Shown one piece after another: positions 38,625 through 45,954 of a stretch of DNA of 64,000 bases. The notes below the pieces were generated by a model, which was not told the origin of the DNA, made no database searches, and saw only the letters and a list, made by a program, of their open reading frames with translations. The DNA comes from Candidatus Binataceae bacterium (GTDB lineage: Bacteria > Desulfobacterota > Binatia > Binatales > Binataceae). The stretch spans positions 62,001 to 126,000 of the forward strand of contig DASRHP010000008.1 of NCBI GenBank assembly GCA_035650475.1. The letters run 5' to 3'. A program made the position numbers and the translations under genes. Numbering within the stretch: position 1 is the first letter of the stretch; each line of letters starts with the position of its first letter.

Positions 38625-39656
38625 TCACGCGAGCTGGGGGACGGGCGCTGCGTTGACGCGGCGCACGTCGATTTCCGTGACGTAACCCGTGGCGCGCGCG
38701 AGCCGATGATGAGCGCGCTCGATCATGTAGGTGCCGTCCATCGCGCCCCATCCCGACAGTGCCACGTTGTTGCCCGCCACCAGCCGCGTCGCGCCGGGCG
38801 CGCTCAGATGGCCCGTCACGAGCAACCGGTTGGTGTCGTGCAAAGCGGAGATCGCGCGCTCGCGCGCCTGCTGCCCGTTCTCGCAGCGTACCACCAGCTT
38901 GAGCTCGTCGCCGACGGCGACCGCGGGCTCGGCCTCGGCGGTCTGCGTGTAGAGCTGCTTGCTCGTCGGGTCGAAGTAGGAAGCCTGCGCCGCACGATAG
39001 ATGCGATGGGTTTTGCTGACGAAGTCGAAGCTCATCACGTCGCTGCGCGCAAGCGTCAGAACCGCCGGCTGACTGTCCAGCGCCGGACGCGGATAGAAGA
39101 CGATCTGAGTGCCGCACACCGTAAACTCGTAGTCGTGCTCGCGGGCGAGACGATGGAGGAATTCGAGGTCGGTTTCCTGCTTCTGCGTGACCCGGAGGTA
39201 GGCGGATTCCAGCGCCTCCGGCGCACCGACGACGCTCATCCCGTGGCGCCCCGCCACCGTAGCCGCGATCTGCGCCAGCGTCTGCCCCTCGTAGCCGAGG
39301 CTGTTGCGCGTGCGCAGCGGGGGCGTGATCCACGCGGGTAAACATCGCAGATGGAAAACGTCGGGTGGCCCCTGCAGCTCGAGCTCGTCCACCTGGAAAT
39401 CGCCGCAGGCAAGCAGCGGCTCGCCGCCGTAACCGAGCAGCAGGCTCACAGCGTCGCCCTGCTGCGGGAACCAGGCGGCCTGCCAGCGGCGCTCGCGGTC
39501 CTCGAGCTCGATTTCGAGCTCGCCAGCGCGCCCGCCGAGCTCGTCCACGTAGCTGATCGAGAGCACCATCCGCGAGACATCGGCGGTGATGTTCACGCCC
39601 TGGTAGAGCAGCACCCAACTGGGCGACCGAATCGGATATACAGTCGCAGTGCTCAT
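38625..39656 (-). CDS. Tail hub protein D (P2 late-control D-like)
   Basis: A 343-residue hub protein that links spike to tube, related to T4 gp27 and VgrG. Marks are the early strand VDELGGRAGELEIELEDRERRWQ, the TLAQIAATVAGRHGM segment, and QKQETDLEFLHRLAREHDYEFTVCG, which is the signature of the family. The ATG at 39656 overlaps the stop of X (ATGA), so translation is coupled. Confidence 0.92.
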   Translation of the reverse strand: MSTATVYPIRSPSWVLLYQGVNITADVSRMVLSISYVDELGGRAGELEIELEDRERRWQAAWFPQQGDAVSLLLGYGGEPLLACGDFQVDELELQGPPDVFHLRCLPAWITPPLRTRNSLGYEGQTLAQIAATVAGRHGMSVVGAPEALESAYLRVTQKQETDLEFLHRLAREHDYEFTVCGTQIVFYPRPALDSQPAVLTLARSDVMSFDFVSKTHRIYRAAQASYFDPTSKQLYTQTAEAEPAVAVGDELKLVVRCENGQQARERAISALHDTNRLLVTGHLSAPGATRLVAGNNVALSGWGAMDGTYMIERAHHRLARATGYVTEIDVRRVNAAPVPQLA

Positions 39657-39892
39657 GGTTGCGACACCGCGTTCGCTCTCCAGGGTGGCAGGCCGCTGGT
39701 TACGACGCTCCACTGCTGGATAATCGGAATGGCGATTACTATTCCCGCCTCGAACACCGGTTCGATTGGCACGGACGGGTTGGCCATAATAATCACTTCG
39801 TAGTTGGTCGGATCACCGTAGTACTGGAAAGCAAGCAGGTCCCAGCGCTCGCCGGCGAAGGTGACGTGCTCGATAAACTGCGGTGCGCTCAT
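39653..39892 (-). CDS. Tail protein X (LysM-like)
   Basis: A 79-residue protein with a single LysM-like fold: FAGERWDLLAFQYYGDPTNYEVIIMANP is the family phrase of P2 gpX. It is thought to sit between tube and hub. It overlaps U by 4 nt at its start and D by 4 nt at its end. Confidence 0.92.
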   Translation of the reverse strand: MSAPQFIEHVTFAGERWDLLAFQYYGDPTNYEVIIMANPSVPIEPVFEAGIVIAIPIIQQWSVVTSGLPPWRANAVSQP

Positions 39893-40509
39893 CGCGGCGA
39901 CCTCACGATTGCCGACGCCGGCACGTCGGTGTATGAGACTTCGGGCCCGGCTGGGCCGCTGGGCGCCGGATTATCAACCAGCGCCGACGCTCCGGGAAGC
40001 CCGAACACCGGCGCGACGTAGCCGGTCGCCGCCGCCACGGCGGTGAATACGGCCGCCGGCAGGGAAAAGCTGATGGGTGCGGGAGCGAGCCCGAGCGGCG
40101 CAAAGGCGGGCCGCGGCGGCGCGGCCGGGTCGAATTCAGGCACCCATTCGCGCAGCCGTACGCGCATGCGGATCGCGAGCGGGCTCGCGTCGGCGGCGAG
40201 CTGGACGCCGCTGGAGGCGACCGCCTCGACTACGAAGAAGCCGCGGAAGACACCGTTGCCGAACACCAGCGCGCGTGCCTGATGGTCCCGGGCGGCCGCG
40301 AGCAGCGCTTCATACTGGACGGCGGGATTGGTGAAGGAGGCGTGGAAGAGCATCGCGAGCGTGATGCATTCCAGACCGTCGCCAACCCATTGCAGGCGCG
40401 GTCGGTCCTCGATCACTCGCTGCTCGGCGTATTGGAAGCGTCGGCTGGATTCCAACGCTTCGGGTGAGGCGATCACCGCAAAAGGGATTTCACCAAGTAG
40501 CGCGAACAT
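39889..40509 (-). CDS. Tail terminator/tail protein U (P2 gpU-like) with long C-terminal tail
   Basis: A 206-residue protein. Residues 1-130 fit P2 gpU: MFALLGEIPFAVIASPEAL, RPRLQWVGDGLECITL, and the later FGNGVFRGFFVVEAV and IRMRVRLREWVPE. The last 70 residues are rich in Pro and Ala (PAAPPRPAFAPLGLAPAP) and are not part of the family. The ATG at 40509 gives the conserved beginning; 25 extra codons upstream are not conserved. It is 34 nt behind the tape measure gene. Confidence 0.85.
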   Translation of the reverse strand: MFALLGEIPFAVIASPEALESSRRFQYAEQRVIEDRPRLQWVGDGLECITLAMLFHASFTNPAVQYEALLAAARDHQARALVFGNGVFRGFFVVEAVASSGVQLAADASPLAIRMRVRLREWVPEFDPAAPPRPAFAPLGLAPAPISFSLPAAVFTAVAAATGYVAPVFGLPGASALVDNPAPSGPAGPEVSYTDVPASAIVRSPR

Positions 40510-40543
40510 TATAGTAACTGGACAGAGCTCCCCGGACAGAACG

Positions 40544-41686
40544 TCAGTTGTCGAACTCCATGCGCCGGCGTCGGACCATCTCACGTGCCAGCACTTGATG
40601 GAGTTCGCGGCCGTGACGCTCGAGTATATCCATCAGCCGCCGCTCGAGTCCCTCGTCGCGCTCGCCTTCATTAGTATGAATAGCCAGGTTGGGTGAGTAG
40701 TTAATCACGATTGGCACGCGCGGCGGAACGCGAGATGAGGCCGCGATCCCATTAGAAGCAGGACGGACTCCGAACGACAAGGGCCGGGCCGCGCCGCGCG
40801 CTGCCGGCGCGATTAGCCGCGCCGCGCTCAGGGAGACAGCGGCGCCGCTTGACAATTCGGCGAAGGTTGTCGATGCGCGCGACATGTGTGATGGGCCGCC
40901 GGCAGTGGAGCGCGGGGCGGGAAAATGCAGCAACGAATCAAGCCGTGCTCCGATAACGCGGATCACATCGGCCACGCGCGCAATCGACTGAGTAATGGCT
41001 GCTCCTTGAGCGTCCGTCGAGCTGCGGCTCTCGCCTGCCGCCTGCGCGATGGATGGCGGGACAGGTTGTACGATCCGGCGCGGGCGGCGAATGGCGGGCG
41101 GGCGCGCCGCGCGTGCGATGCGACGCGACTCAGTCTGTGCATGGGTGGTGCGGGCCGCGGATGCTTGATGGATCGTTGCGGAGACCGCGGCAACGTTCTC
41201 TGAAATGCGCTGCCCTTTCGCTACGAAAGACGCCAAGCGGTCAAGAGGGATGCCAGAGCCGGGGGCGATCAATCGTTGAACGAGGGTGCGCCGCAGTTCG
41301 ATTACTCCAGCCGTACCGCCACCGGAGTGCATGCCGGAAGCCCGAATTATGCGGCTCGCCATCTGACGGAGCGGCCTAATCGCATTTAGGATTCGTCCCG
41401 CCACGCCCGGCAGCGGCGCGGCCGTGTCGCCGCGCGCTGCGCTGGCGCGAACGGAATCGACCGCGCGCGCGTGAAGTTCCACCGAACGACGCGGGAGAGG
41501 CGGCACGTCGCGGCGGTAGCGCGCCGCGTATTCGGTGGAGTCAGCGTAAGGTGCCGGAATGGCCATCATCCTCGAGAGACGCGCCGCGTTTGTCAGCGCG
41601 CTCGATGATCGCATCGCGCGGCGAAGCGCAAGAGCCCCTGGGCTGGCAGCCGCCATCGAAAGATTCGTTCTGGCCGTGCTGGTCAC
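40544..41686 (-). CDS. Very short tail tape measure protein
   Basis: A 380-residue protein in tape-measure position, between the chaperone and U. The C-terminal 55 residues are diagnostic: VINYSPNLAIHTNEGE, then EGLERRLMDILERHGRELHQVLAREM, as in many Mu- and P2-like tape measures. The rest is Ala/Arg/Ser-rich with helical stretches and no long membrane span. Tape measures of contractile phages are commonly 600-900 residues; at about 0.15 nm per residue this one predicts a tail near 57 nm. The GTG start at 41686 lies 2 nt after the stop of the chaperone extension. Confidence 0.8.
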   Translation of the reverse strand: MTSTARTNLSMAAASPGALALRRAMRSSSALTNAARLSRMMAIPAPYADSTEYAARYRRDVPPLPRRSVELHARAVDSVRASAARGDTAAPLPGVAGRILNAIRPLRQMASRIIRASGMHSGGGTAGVIELRRTLVQRLIAPGSGIPLDRLASFVAKGQRISENVAAVSATIHQASAARTTHAQTESRRIARAARPPAIRRPRRIVQPVPPSIAQAAGESRSSTDAQGAAITQSIARVADVIRVIGARLDSLLHFPAPRSTAGGPSHMSRASTTFAELSSGAAVSLSAARLIAPAARGAARPLSFGVRPASNGIAASSRVPPRVPIVINYSPNLAIHTNEGERDEGLERRLMDILERHGRELHQVLAREMVRRRRMEFDN

Positions 41687-41688
41687 GT

Positions 41689-41865
41689 TCAGCCGCCAGG
41701 CCGCTCATCGGCGGCTTCCTCCGGCGTGCGGTTGTACTCGGCCACCGCAGCAAGCCAGTAAGCGAGTTCCTCGAAATCCATCGCGGCTAGTTCCCGGACT
41801 CCGAATCCGAAGCGGACGAGGCCTGCGAAGGCGCCGGCGCCGGGGAGCCCTGCGCCGGCTCGTGA
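41689..41865 (-). CDS. -1 frame extension of the tail assembly chaperone
   Basis: A 58-codon open stretch in the -1 frame relative to the chaperone, entered at the slippery site 41871-41865 and ending in TGA at 41691-41689. Its distal part reads MDFEELAYWLAAVAEYN then RTPEEAADE, like the E' or second-frame parts of phage tail chaperones. An ATG at 41781 could also start it independently, but no ribosome-binding site stands in front of that. The fused product would be 158 residues. Confidence 0.7.
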   Translation of the reverse strand, partial: SRAGAGLPGAGAFAGLVRFGFGVRELAAMDFEELAYWLAAVAEYNRTPEEAADERPGG

Positions 41866-42164
41866 AAATTTGTGCCCGTCACCTCCGCCTGAAGGATCAG
41901 GACGTCCTCAAGGTCCAGCTCGAGCACGTCCTCATATACGATCGGCGCGCCCTCGATCTGGGCGAGCTCCGCGATGAGCGCGAACACCACCGCCGTGGGA
42001 TCGGGGTTGCCGCCGACCGCGCGCTGCGCCCGCATCAGGTCGCGTCCCTTGCCCTTGCGCAGCGTGGCGCTCCGGCCCGACGGCAGCGTCAGGCTGCGTA
42101 TTTCGGGCGAAGCTGAGCGCCTTGCGCAAGGCGCGGCGGAAGTTCTCGTTTCAGCCATCTTCAT
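41787..42164 (-). CDS. Tail assembly chaperone (Mu gp41-like)
   Basis: A 125-residue chaperone that in related phages coats the tape measure during tail assembly. LTLPSGRSATLRKGKGRDLMRAQRA and then AVVFALIAELAQIEGAPIVYEDVLEL are the family phrases. It lies between tube and tape measure. A canonical slippery heptamer in the right frame and a GC-rich stem-loop behind it show that a fraction of ribosomes should change frame after codon 100 and make the longer form. Confidence 0.9.
   Translation of the reverse strand: MKMAETRTSAAPCARRSASPEIRSLTLPSGRSATLRKGKGRDLMRAQRAVGGNPDPTAVVFALIAELAQIEGAPIVYEDVLELDLEDVLILQAEVTGTNFHEPAQGSPAPAPSQASSASDSESGN
41833..41871 (-). other. Programmed -1 ribosomal frameshift signal
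   Basis: On the minus strand the heptamer A-AAT-TTT (41871-41865) is read in frame as AAT TTT by the chaperone, exactly the X-XXY-YYZ form. Five nt later GCCGGCGC (41859-41852) pairs perfectly with GCGCCGGC (41840-41833) around an 11-nt loop, a usual stimulator. After the slip the frame stays open for 58 codons across the chaperone stop. Confidence 0.8.
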
Positions 42165-42173
42165 TACCCGCGG

Positions 42174-42695
42174 TTAGCCGCCGAGGTTGGCGCGGAAAGT
42201 GTTGAGCTGGTCGGCGCCGTTGACGACGTAAATATTCGCCATTACATCGAACAGGAAAATCTGCGTCCCTCCGATATACAGTTCGGAGTGATACACGGAG
42301 ATCACGGATGTGGTGTCCACTCCCTCGTGAAGTTTGAAGTTCATCGCACCCGCGTCCTTGAACACGCCGGTCATCAGATAGACCAGCGGCTGCTCCTGCG
42401 TGCGCCCCTGGCTGGTGTAGGTTTCGAGGTTGCCGCGGATCTGGAAGTAGTGCGCCTGAAAAGGGCTGTTGAGCACTGCCTCGGCCTCGGGATAGATCGA
42501 GGCCCACTTGATCTTGGCTTCGAGCTTGTCGACGCCGGCCCAGAACTCGGCCGTGCCGGCCATTCCCAGCCCCTTGTGATCGACCATCTTGTGCCTGGGC
42601 TTTGCGACCTCGACCTCCTCGGCGCGGCCCATCAGGCCGATACCGTCAATATAAACGTTGGCGTTGGTGATCCGATTGACCGAGAGATTTGGCAT
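42174..42695 (-). CDS. Major tail tube protein
   Basis: A 173-residue tube protein of the P2 FII/Mu M type. NRITNANVYIDGIGLMGRAEEVEVAKPRHKMVDHKGLGMAGTAEFWAGVDKLEAKIKW covers the conserved first third in its usual order, and GRTQEQPLVYLMTGVFKDAG the middle. Length is standard. It is 61 nt behind the sheath gene and 9 nt before the chaperone. Confidence 0.93.
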   Translation of the reverse strand: MPNLSVNRITNANVYIDGIGLMGRAEEVEVAKPRHKMVDHKGLGMAGTAEFWAGVDKLEAKIKWASIYPEAEAVLNSPFQAHYFQIRGNLETYTSQGRTQEQPLVYLMTGVFKDAGAMNFKLHEGVDTTSVISVYHSELYIGGTQIFLFDVMANIYVVNGADQLNTFRANLGG

Positions 42696-42756
42696 CGCGA
42701 TTGAGCCTCGTGCGGCCCGGCGTCGCGGAAGGGCGATGGCGGGCGGTTAAGCCGAG

Positions 42757-44484
42757 CTAGGCGTTGAGCGTGACCGCGGTGAGCGCGGAGGTATTGCCGA
42801 GCGCGCTCAGCAGTGTGGTATCGATAAAGACGTTGTAGGTCAGGCGCTCGGCGGGCGGTGGCGGCATCACGTCGAGGTCGAATACCAGCTGCCCGGCAGC
42901 GACCTGGCTGGGGGGATTTTCGTCGGGATTGTAGCTCGCGCTGCCGGCGACCAGCGCGCCGCGCCCGATCAGGCTGCGGATGAAGGCGTTGGCGCTGGCC
43001 AGGATCGCCGAGATTAGCGCGTTGCTGATCGGCTGATCGATGAACTGGAGCATCGCGAGCTCCACCGACTCCTCGATCACGTCCATCGTGCGGCGCACGT
43101 TGATGAAATTGTCGGGCGTGGTCGAGGAAGGAAAAGCGGCCGAACGGTTGCCCCAGAGGCGCGGGCCGGTGCCGAAGGCGTTGAAGATGGTCACGACGCC
43201 CTGGGCGTTGAGGTTGTTAACGTCGCTGGCCGCGTCGATGACCGAGGCGTAGAGCGTCACGTCCGGGCCGAGCGGGCCGTTGACGGGCGTGTTGGAGGGC
43301 GACCACCAGTAGCCCTTCTGGAGGTCCTTGGCGGCGATCGCGCCCGCCACCCATTGCGAGTACGGGCCGACCGCCTCGGAGTTGGCCGCGTTCTGAACCG
43401 GCGTGCCCGCCGAGTTGAGCGTTACGCCGGTGGGTATCAGGCCGGTGTCGAGAAACTTCTCCTGCGGGTAGCAGAGCACCGCGCGAGCCGAGCTGGTGGC
43501 AAATGCGTTGCCGGTTGCGGCGCGGTCGGCGATTATCGTCGCGGGCGAGGTCGACGGCGGTGAATCGATGAGCGCGATCGCGCGGATGGTTTCCGCCATC
43601 GAGAGCAACGCGGCGGCGGTTGGCGCGTCCTGCGAGTAACCGGGCGCGATCAGGATCTTGGGAAAGAAGCCCAGGGTGCCGTAAGTCGTGCGCAGCGTCT
43701 GGATTCCGGAGTAAACGGTGCCGCTGACCGCGCCGATTATGTCGGTGTCGGTGACCTTGCCCGGGTCGGCGTAGTTGAATGATACGCTGAGCGCCTGGCC
43801 GGAGGTGATCGCGCCGCCGCTCTTCGCAGTAACTACTCCATTTACGGCGTCGAGCGTATAGTCAGTGCCATTGATGTAGGTAGTGGTGCCGGCTGAGTTC
43901 TTGACCGCAACGTCCCATACGCCCATGTGGCCGAGGCTGACCGCCTGCGCACCCGACGCCGGCATCGCGAGCGCGAGCCCGCTGACGGCGGTGAAATGGA
44001 CGTAGGGATTGAAGACGTCCACCACCACCGCCTGGCCCGCTCCCTGGGCCTGGATGGCGGCCAGCGCGTAGGGCACCGTGTAACCCTGGATGAGCGGGCC
44101 GAAGGCGGCCGCCGAGCCGGCGATATTCGGATTGGCGGTGAAGTTCACCAGCGTCGGCGTCTGGAGCAGAGTGCCGGCGAACGTGACCAGCTTCCAGACT
44201 GCGGTCCCGTCGTTGGTGGTGGCGTTGAGCGCGGTCGCCCACACCGGTGCGGCGGAGCCGGTGGTGCCGGAGGTCAGGCACTGCTGGACGTTTCCATTGG
44301 CGTCAACGATCTGCTGGCCGCCGGAAACCATCCAGTTGGCCTGCCAGAGGTCGAGCGCGCCGGCCACCGCCCACAGCGGCGCGCTGCCCACTAGTCCGAT
44401 CACCGCCGATTTGACGACCGTGATCGGCATCGGCCCGGTGGCCACCTCGATGGTTTCGATTCCATGTAGAAAGCTGGCTGGCAT
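42757..44484 (-). CDS. Tail sheath protein with two inserted beta modules
   Basis: A 575-residue contractile sheath protein. The N-terminus (FLHGIETIEVATGPMPITVVKSAVIGLVGSAP) and C-terminus (FINVRRTMDVIEESVELAMLQFIDQPIS, GALVAGSASYNPDENPPSQVAAGQLVF) are typical of Mu L/P2 FI sheaths. It is clearly longer than P2 FI (about 396) or Mu L (about 495). The surplus is explained by two modules: one at about 46-105 (DANGNVQQCLTSGTTG, NDGTAVWKL), shared with fibre and spike, and one at about 195-245 (YINGTDYTLDAVNGVV, GQALSVSFNYAD), shared with gp37 and the decoration protein. Confidence 0.92.
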   Translation of the reverse strand: MPASFLHGIETIEVATGPMPITVVKSAVIGLVGSAPLWAVAGALDLWQANWMVSGGQQIVDANGNVQQCLTSGTTGSAAPVWATALNATTNDGTAVWKLVTFAGTLLQTPTLVNFTANPNIAGSAAAFGPLIQGYTVPYALAAIQAQGAGQAVVVDVFNPYVHFTAVSGLALAMPASGAQAVSLGHMGVWDVAVKNSAGTTTYINGTDYTLDAVNGVVTAKSGGAITSGQALSVSFNYADPGKVTDTDIIGAVSGTVYSGIQTLRTTYGTLGFFPKILIAPGYSQDAPTAAALLSMAETIRAIALIDSPPSTSPATIIADRAATGNAFATSSARAVLCYPQEKFLDTGLIPTGVTLNSAGTPVQNAANSEAVGPYSQWVAGAIAAKDLQKGYWWSPSNTPVNGPLGPDVTLYASVIDAASDVNNLNAQGVVTIFNAFGTGPRLWGNRSAAFPSSTTPDNFINVRRTMDVIEESVELAMLQFIDQPISNALISAILASANAFIRSLIGRGALVAGSASYNPDENPPSQVAAGQLVFDLDVMPPPPAERLTYNVFIDTTLLSALGNTSALTAVTLNA

Positions 44485-44563
44485 CTCTTTTCCTTTTCAA
44501 CACTGGTAAGTGCGGGTTGGCTGTGGGTGCCGGACAACTGCCGAGGTCGGGTCCGCCAATAGA

Positions 44564-45400
44564 TCAGTTCGTGGGGCTGGTGGGATAAGGCGAGCCGCCG
44601 GCGATTGCGGTTACGGTGTCCGCGTAGTTATAGCCGACGACAACGCTCGCGCCGGCCGGGATAGCGCCGCCGCTTATGCGAGTGATGATGCCGTTTACGG
44701 TATCGACTGAGTAATCGACGCCGCCCACATAGGCGGCGCCGCCGTCCGCAGACGCAACGCTCACGCCGCTGAGGTTGCCGATGGGAAGGCGGATCTGATC
44801 CTGCGCGTTGAAAGTGAAGCTCGCCGGCGGCGCGGCAGCAGTCGTCTCGCCCGCCTCCTCCAGTGCGTTGCCCTTGGCGAAGAGCGGGAAGTTGTCCGCC
44901 GTAGACGCCTCGACGGCCATCGTGTCGAGCGCGTAGAGACACGACCAGGCCCAGGCCGCGCCTTGCGCGTCGCGGCCGAGGAATTTCTCGCGCAGCGGAT
45001 ACATCTTGCGGCAGCCCGGGACGCGGAAGCCGGTCAGCGTCGCGCGGATCGCTTCGAGCAGGGCGTGGGCGCCGGGGCTCGGCCCCGACGGATCGGCGCC
45101 GAAGCTCCATCCGAGGTCGCGCACCATCAGCGTTATCTCGAACTCGAGCCGCCGCGTCTGGACGATCGCGGCGGTATCGACGGGTGCGCCGTAGGTTGCG
45201 CCGCGCCAGGCGACCAGCGCGGCGCCGATGCGATGGGCAAGGCGGTAGGCAGCGGGCTTGTCGGGAAACTGCACGACCTCGACGCTGCCGAGCTGGGCGC
45301 GCAGTTGGGCTGCAATCGCGGACTCGATCGTCGCGATGTCGAGCGGCGTTGGCGGAGTGAAGGTCTGGCCCGCCCACGGAGCGTCGAGCGTCACACCCAT
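44564..45400 (-). CDS. Mu gp37-like tail terminator/joining protein with C-terminal beta module
   Basis: A 278-residue protein. Its first 165 residues fit the Mu gp37 family (DUF1834): IATIESAIAAQLRAQLGSVEV at the start, FEITLMVRDLGWSF and IRATLTGFRVPGCRKMYPLREKFLGRD later. Family members are usually below 200 residues; here a beta module at about 215-270 (YVGGVDYSVDTVNGII, GASVVVGYNYAD) has been added. It lies between gp36 and the sheath, as in Mu. Confidence 0.85.
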   Translation of the reverse strand: MGVTLDAPWAGQTFTPPTPLDIATIESAIAAQLRAQLGSVEVVQFPDKPAAYRLAHRIGAALVAWRGATYGAPVDTAAIVQTRRLEFEITLMVRDLGWSFGADPSGPSPGAHALLEAIRATLTGFRVPGCRKMYPLREKFLGRDAQGAAWAWSCLYALDTMAVEASTADNFPLFAKGNALEEAGETTAAAPPASFTFNAQDQIRLPIGNLSGVSVASADGGAAYVGGVDYSVDTVNGIITRISGGAIPAGASVVVGYNYADTVTAIAGGSPYPTSPTN

Positions 45401-45402
45401 CG

Positions 45403-45861
45403 TCAGAACCCCTTGAGGCCGCCGCGGTTGAACATCCGCGCCGGCAGCGCGCCCGAGCGGTCGCCGCCGGCCTCGCTGGCCACGGCGCCGGCCGCTTCGC
45501 CGGGCTCCTGATTGTCGAGCGCGAGGCCGAGCGTGAGGGTGCCGTCGGCGACGCGCATCAACAGAGCGAGGGCGTCCTCATAGCGCGTGCGCGCCTCCGC
45601 GAGGTCGTGCAGGGGGCGCAGCGTCTGAAGTCGGTACATCGCGACGTCGCACGCCAGGCGCACCAGCACTGCGGGCGGATCGCTGAGCGGCAGGGCGAAC
45701 CGGCTTTCGAGGTAGCCGTCGATTTCCGCCGAGGCGTCGGCCAGCGCCTGGGCCAGGGCCGCTTCATTGACCGTGGTCTGGGTCGGATCTTCGTTGGTCA
45801 GCTGGACCAGGTCGCGGTTGGGATAGCGGGCGATCATGTCGGAGGGCTGTGCGTATGCCAT
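45403..45861 (-). CDS. Mu gp36-like head-tail connector protein (DUF1320)
   Basis: A 152-residue helical protein. MAYAQPSDMIARYPNRDLVQLTNEDP is the family start, ALADASAEIDGYLESRFALPLSDPPAVLVRLACDVAMYRL the core helix pair. It lies 2 nt before gp37 and behind the capsid gene, its standard place. It is thought to act at the head-tail joint, where the portal would normally be its neighbour in the particle. Confidence 0.88.
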   Translation of the reverse strand: MAYAQPSDMIARYPNRDLVQLTNEDPTQTTVNEAALAQALADASAEIDGYLESRFALPLSDPPAVLVRLACDVAMYRLQTLRPLHDLAEARTRYEDALALLMRVADGTLTLGLALDNQEPGEAAGAVASEAGGDRSGALPARMFNRGGLKGF

Positions 45862-45900
45862 CGTCGATTCTTCCTTGCGCCGGCCGCCGGTGGGCGGGAG

Positions 45901-45935
45901 GCCCGGGGCGGGGCCTGGCGGCGTCCGCCCCGGGC
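45901..45935 (-). other. Strong stem-loop just behind the major capsid gene
   Basis: GCCCGGGGCGG (45901-45911) and CCGCCCCGGGC (45925-45935) pair perfectly over 11 bp with a 13-nt loop, 20 nt past the capsid stop and before gp36. It could be a processing or attenuation point that raises capsid over tail expression. No T run follows on the minus strand. Confidence 0.55.
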
Positions 45936-45954
45936 GTGCGGCGGGAGGAGGGGG

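Noticed and set aside
41541..41753. 70-codon minus-strand frame between chaperone and tape measure
   Set aside because: It lies across the -1 chaperone extension and the tape-measure start, both of which have better support.
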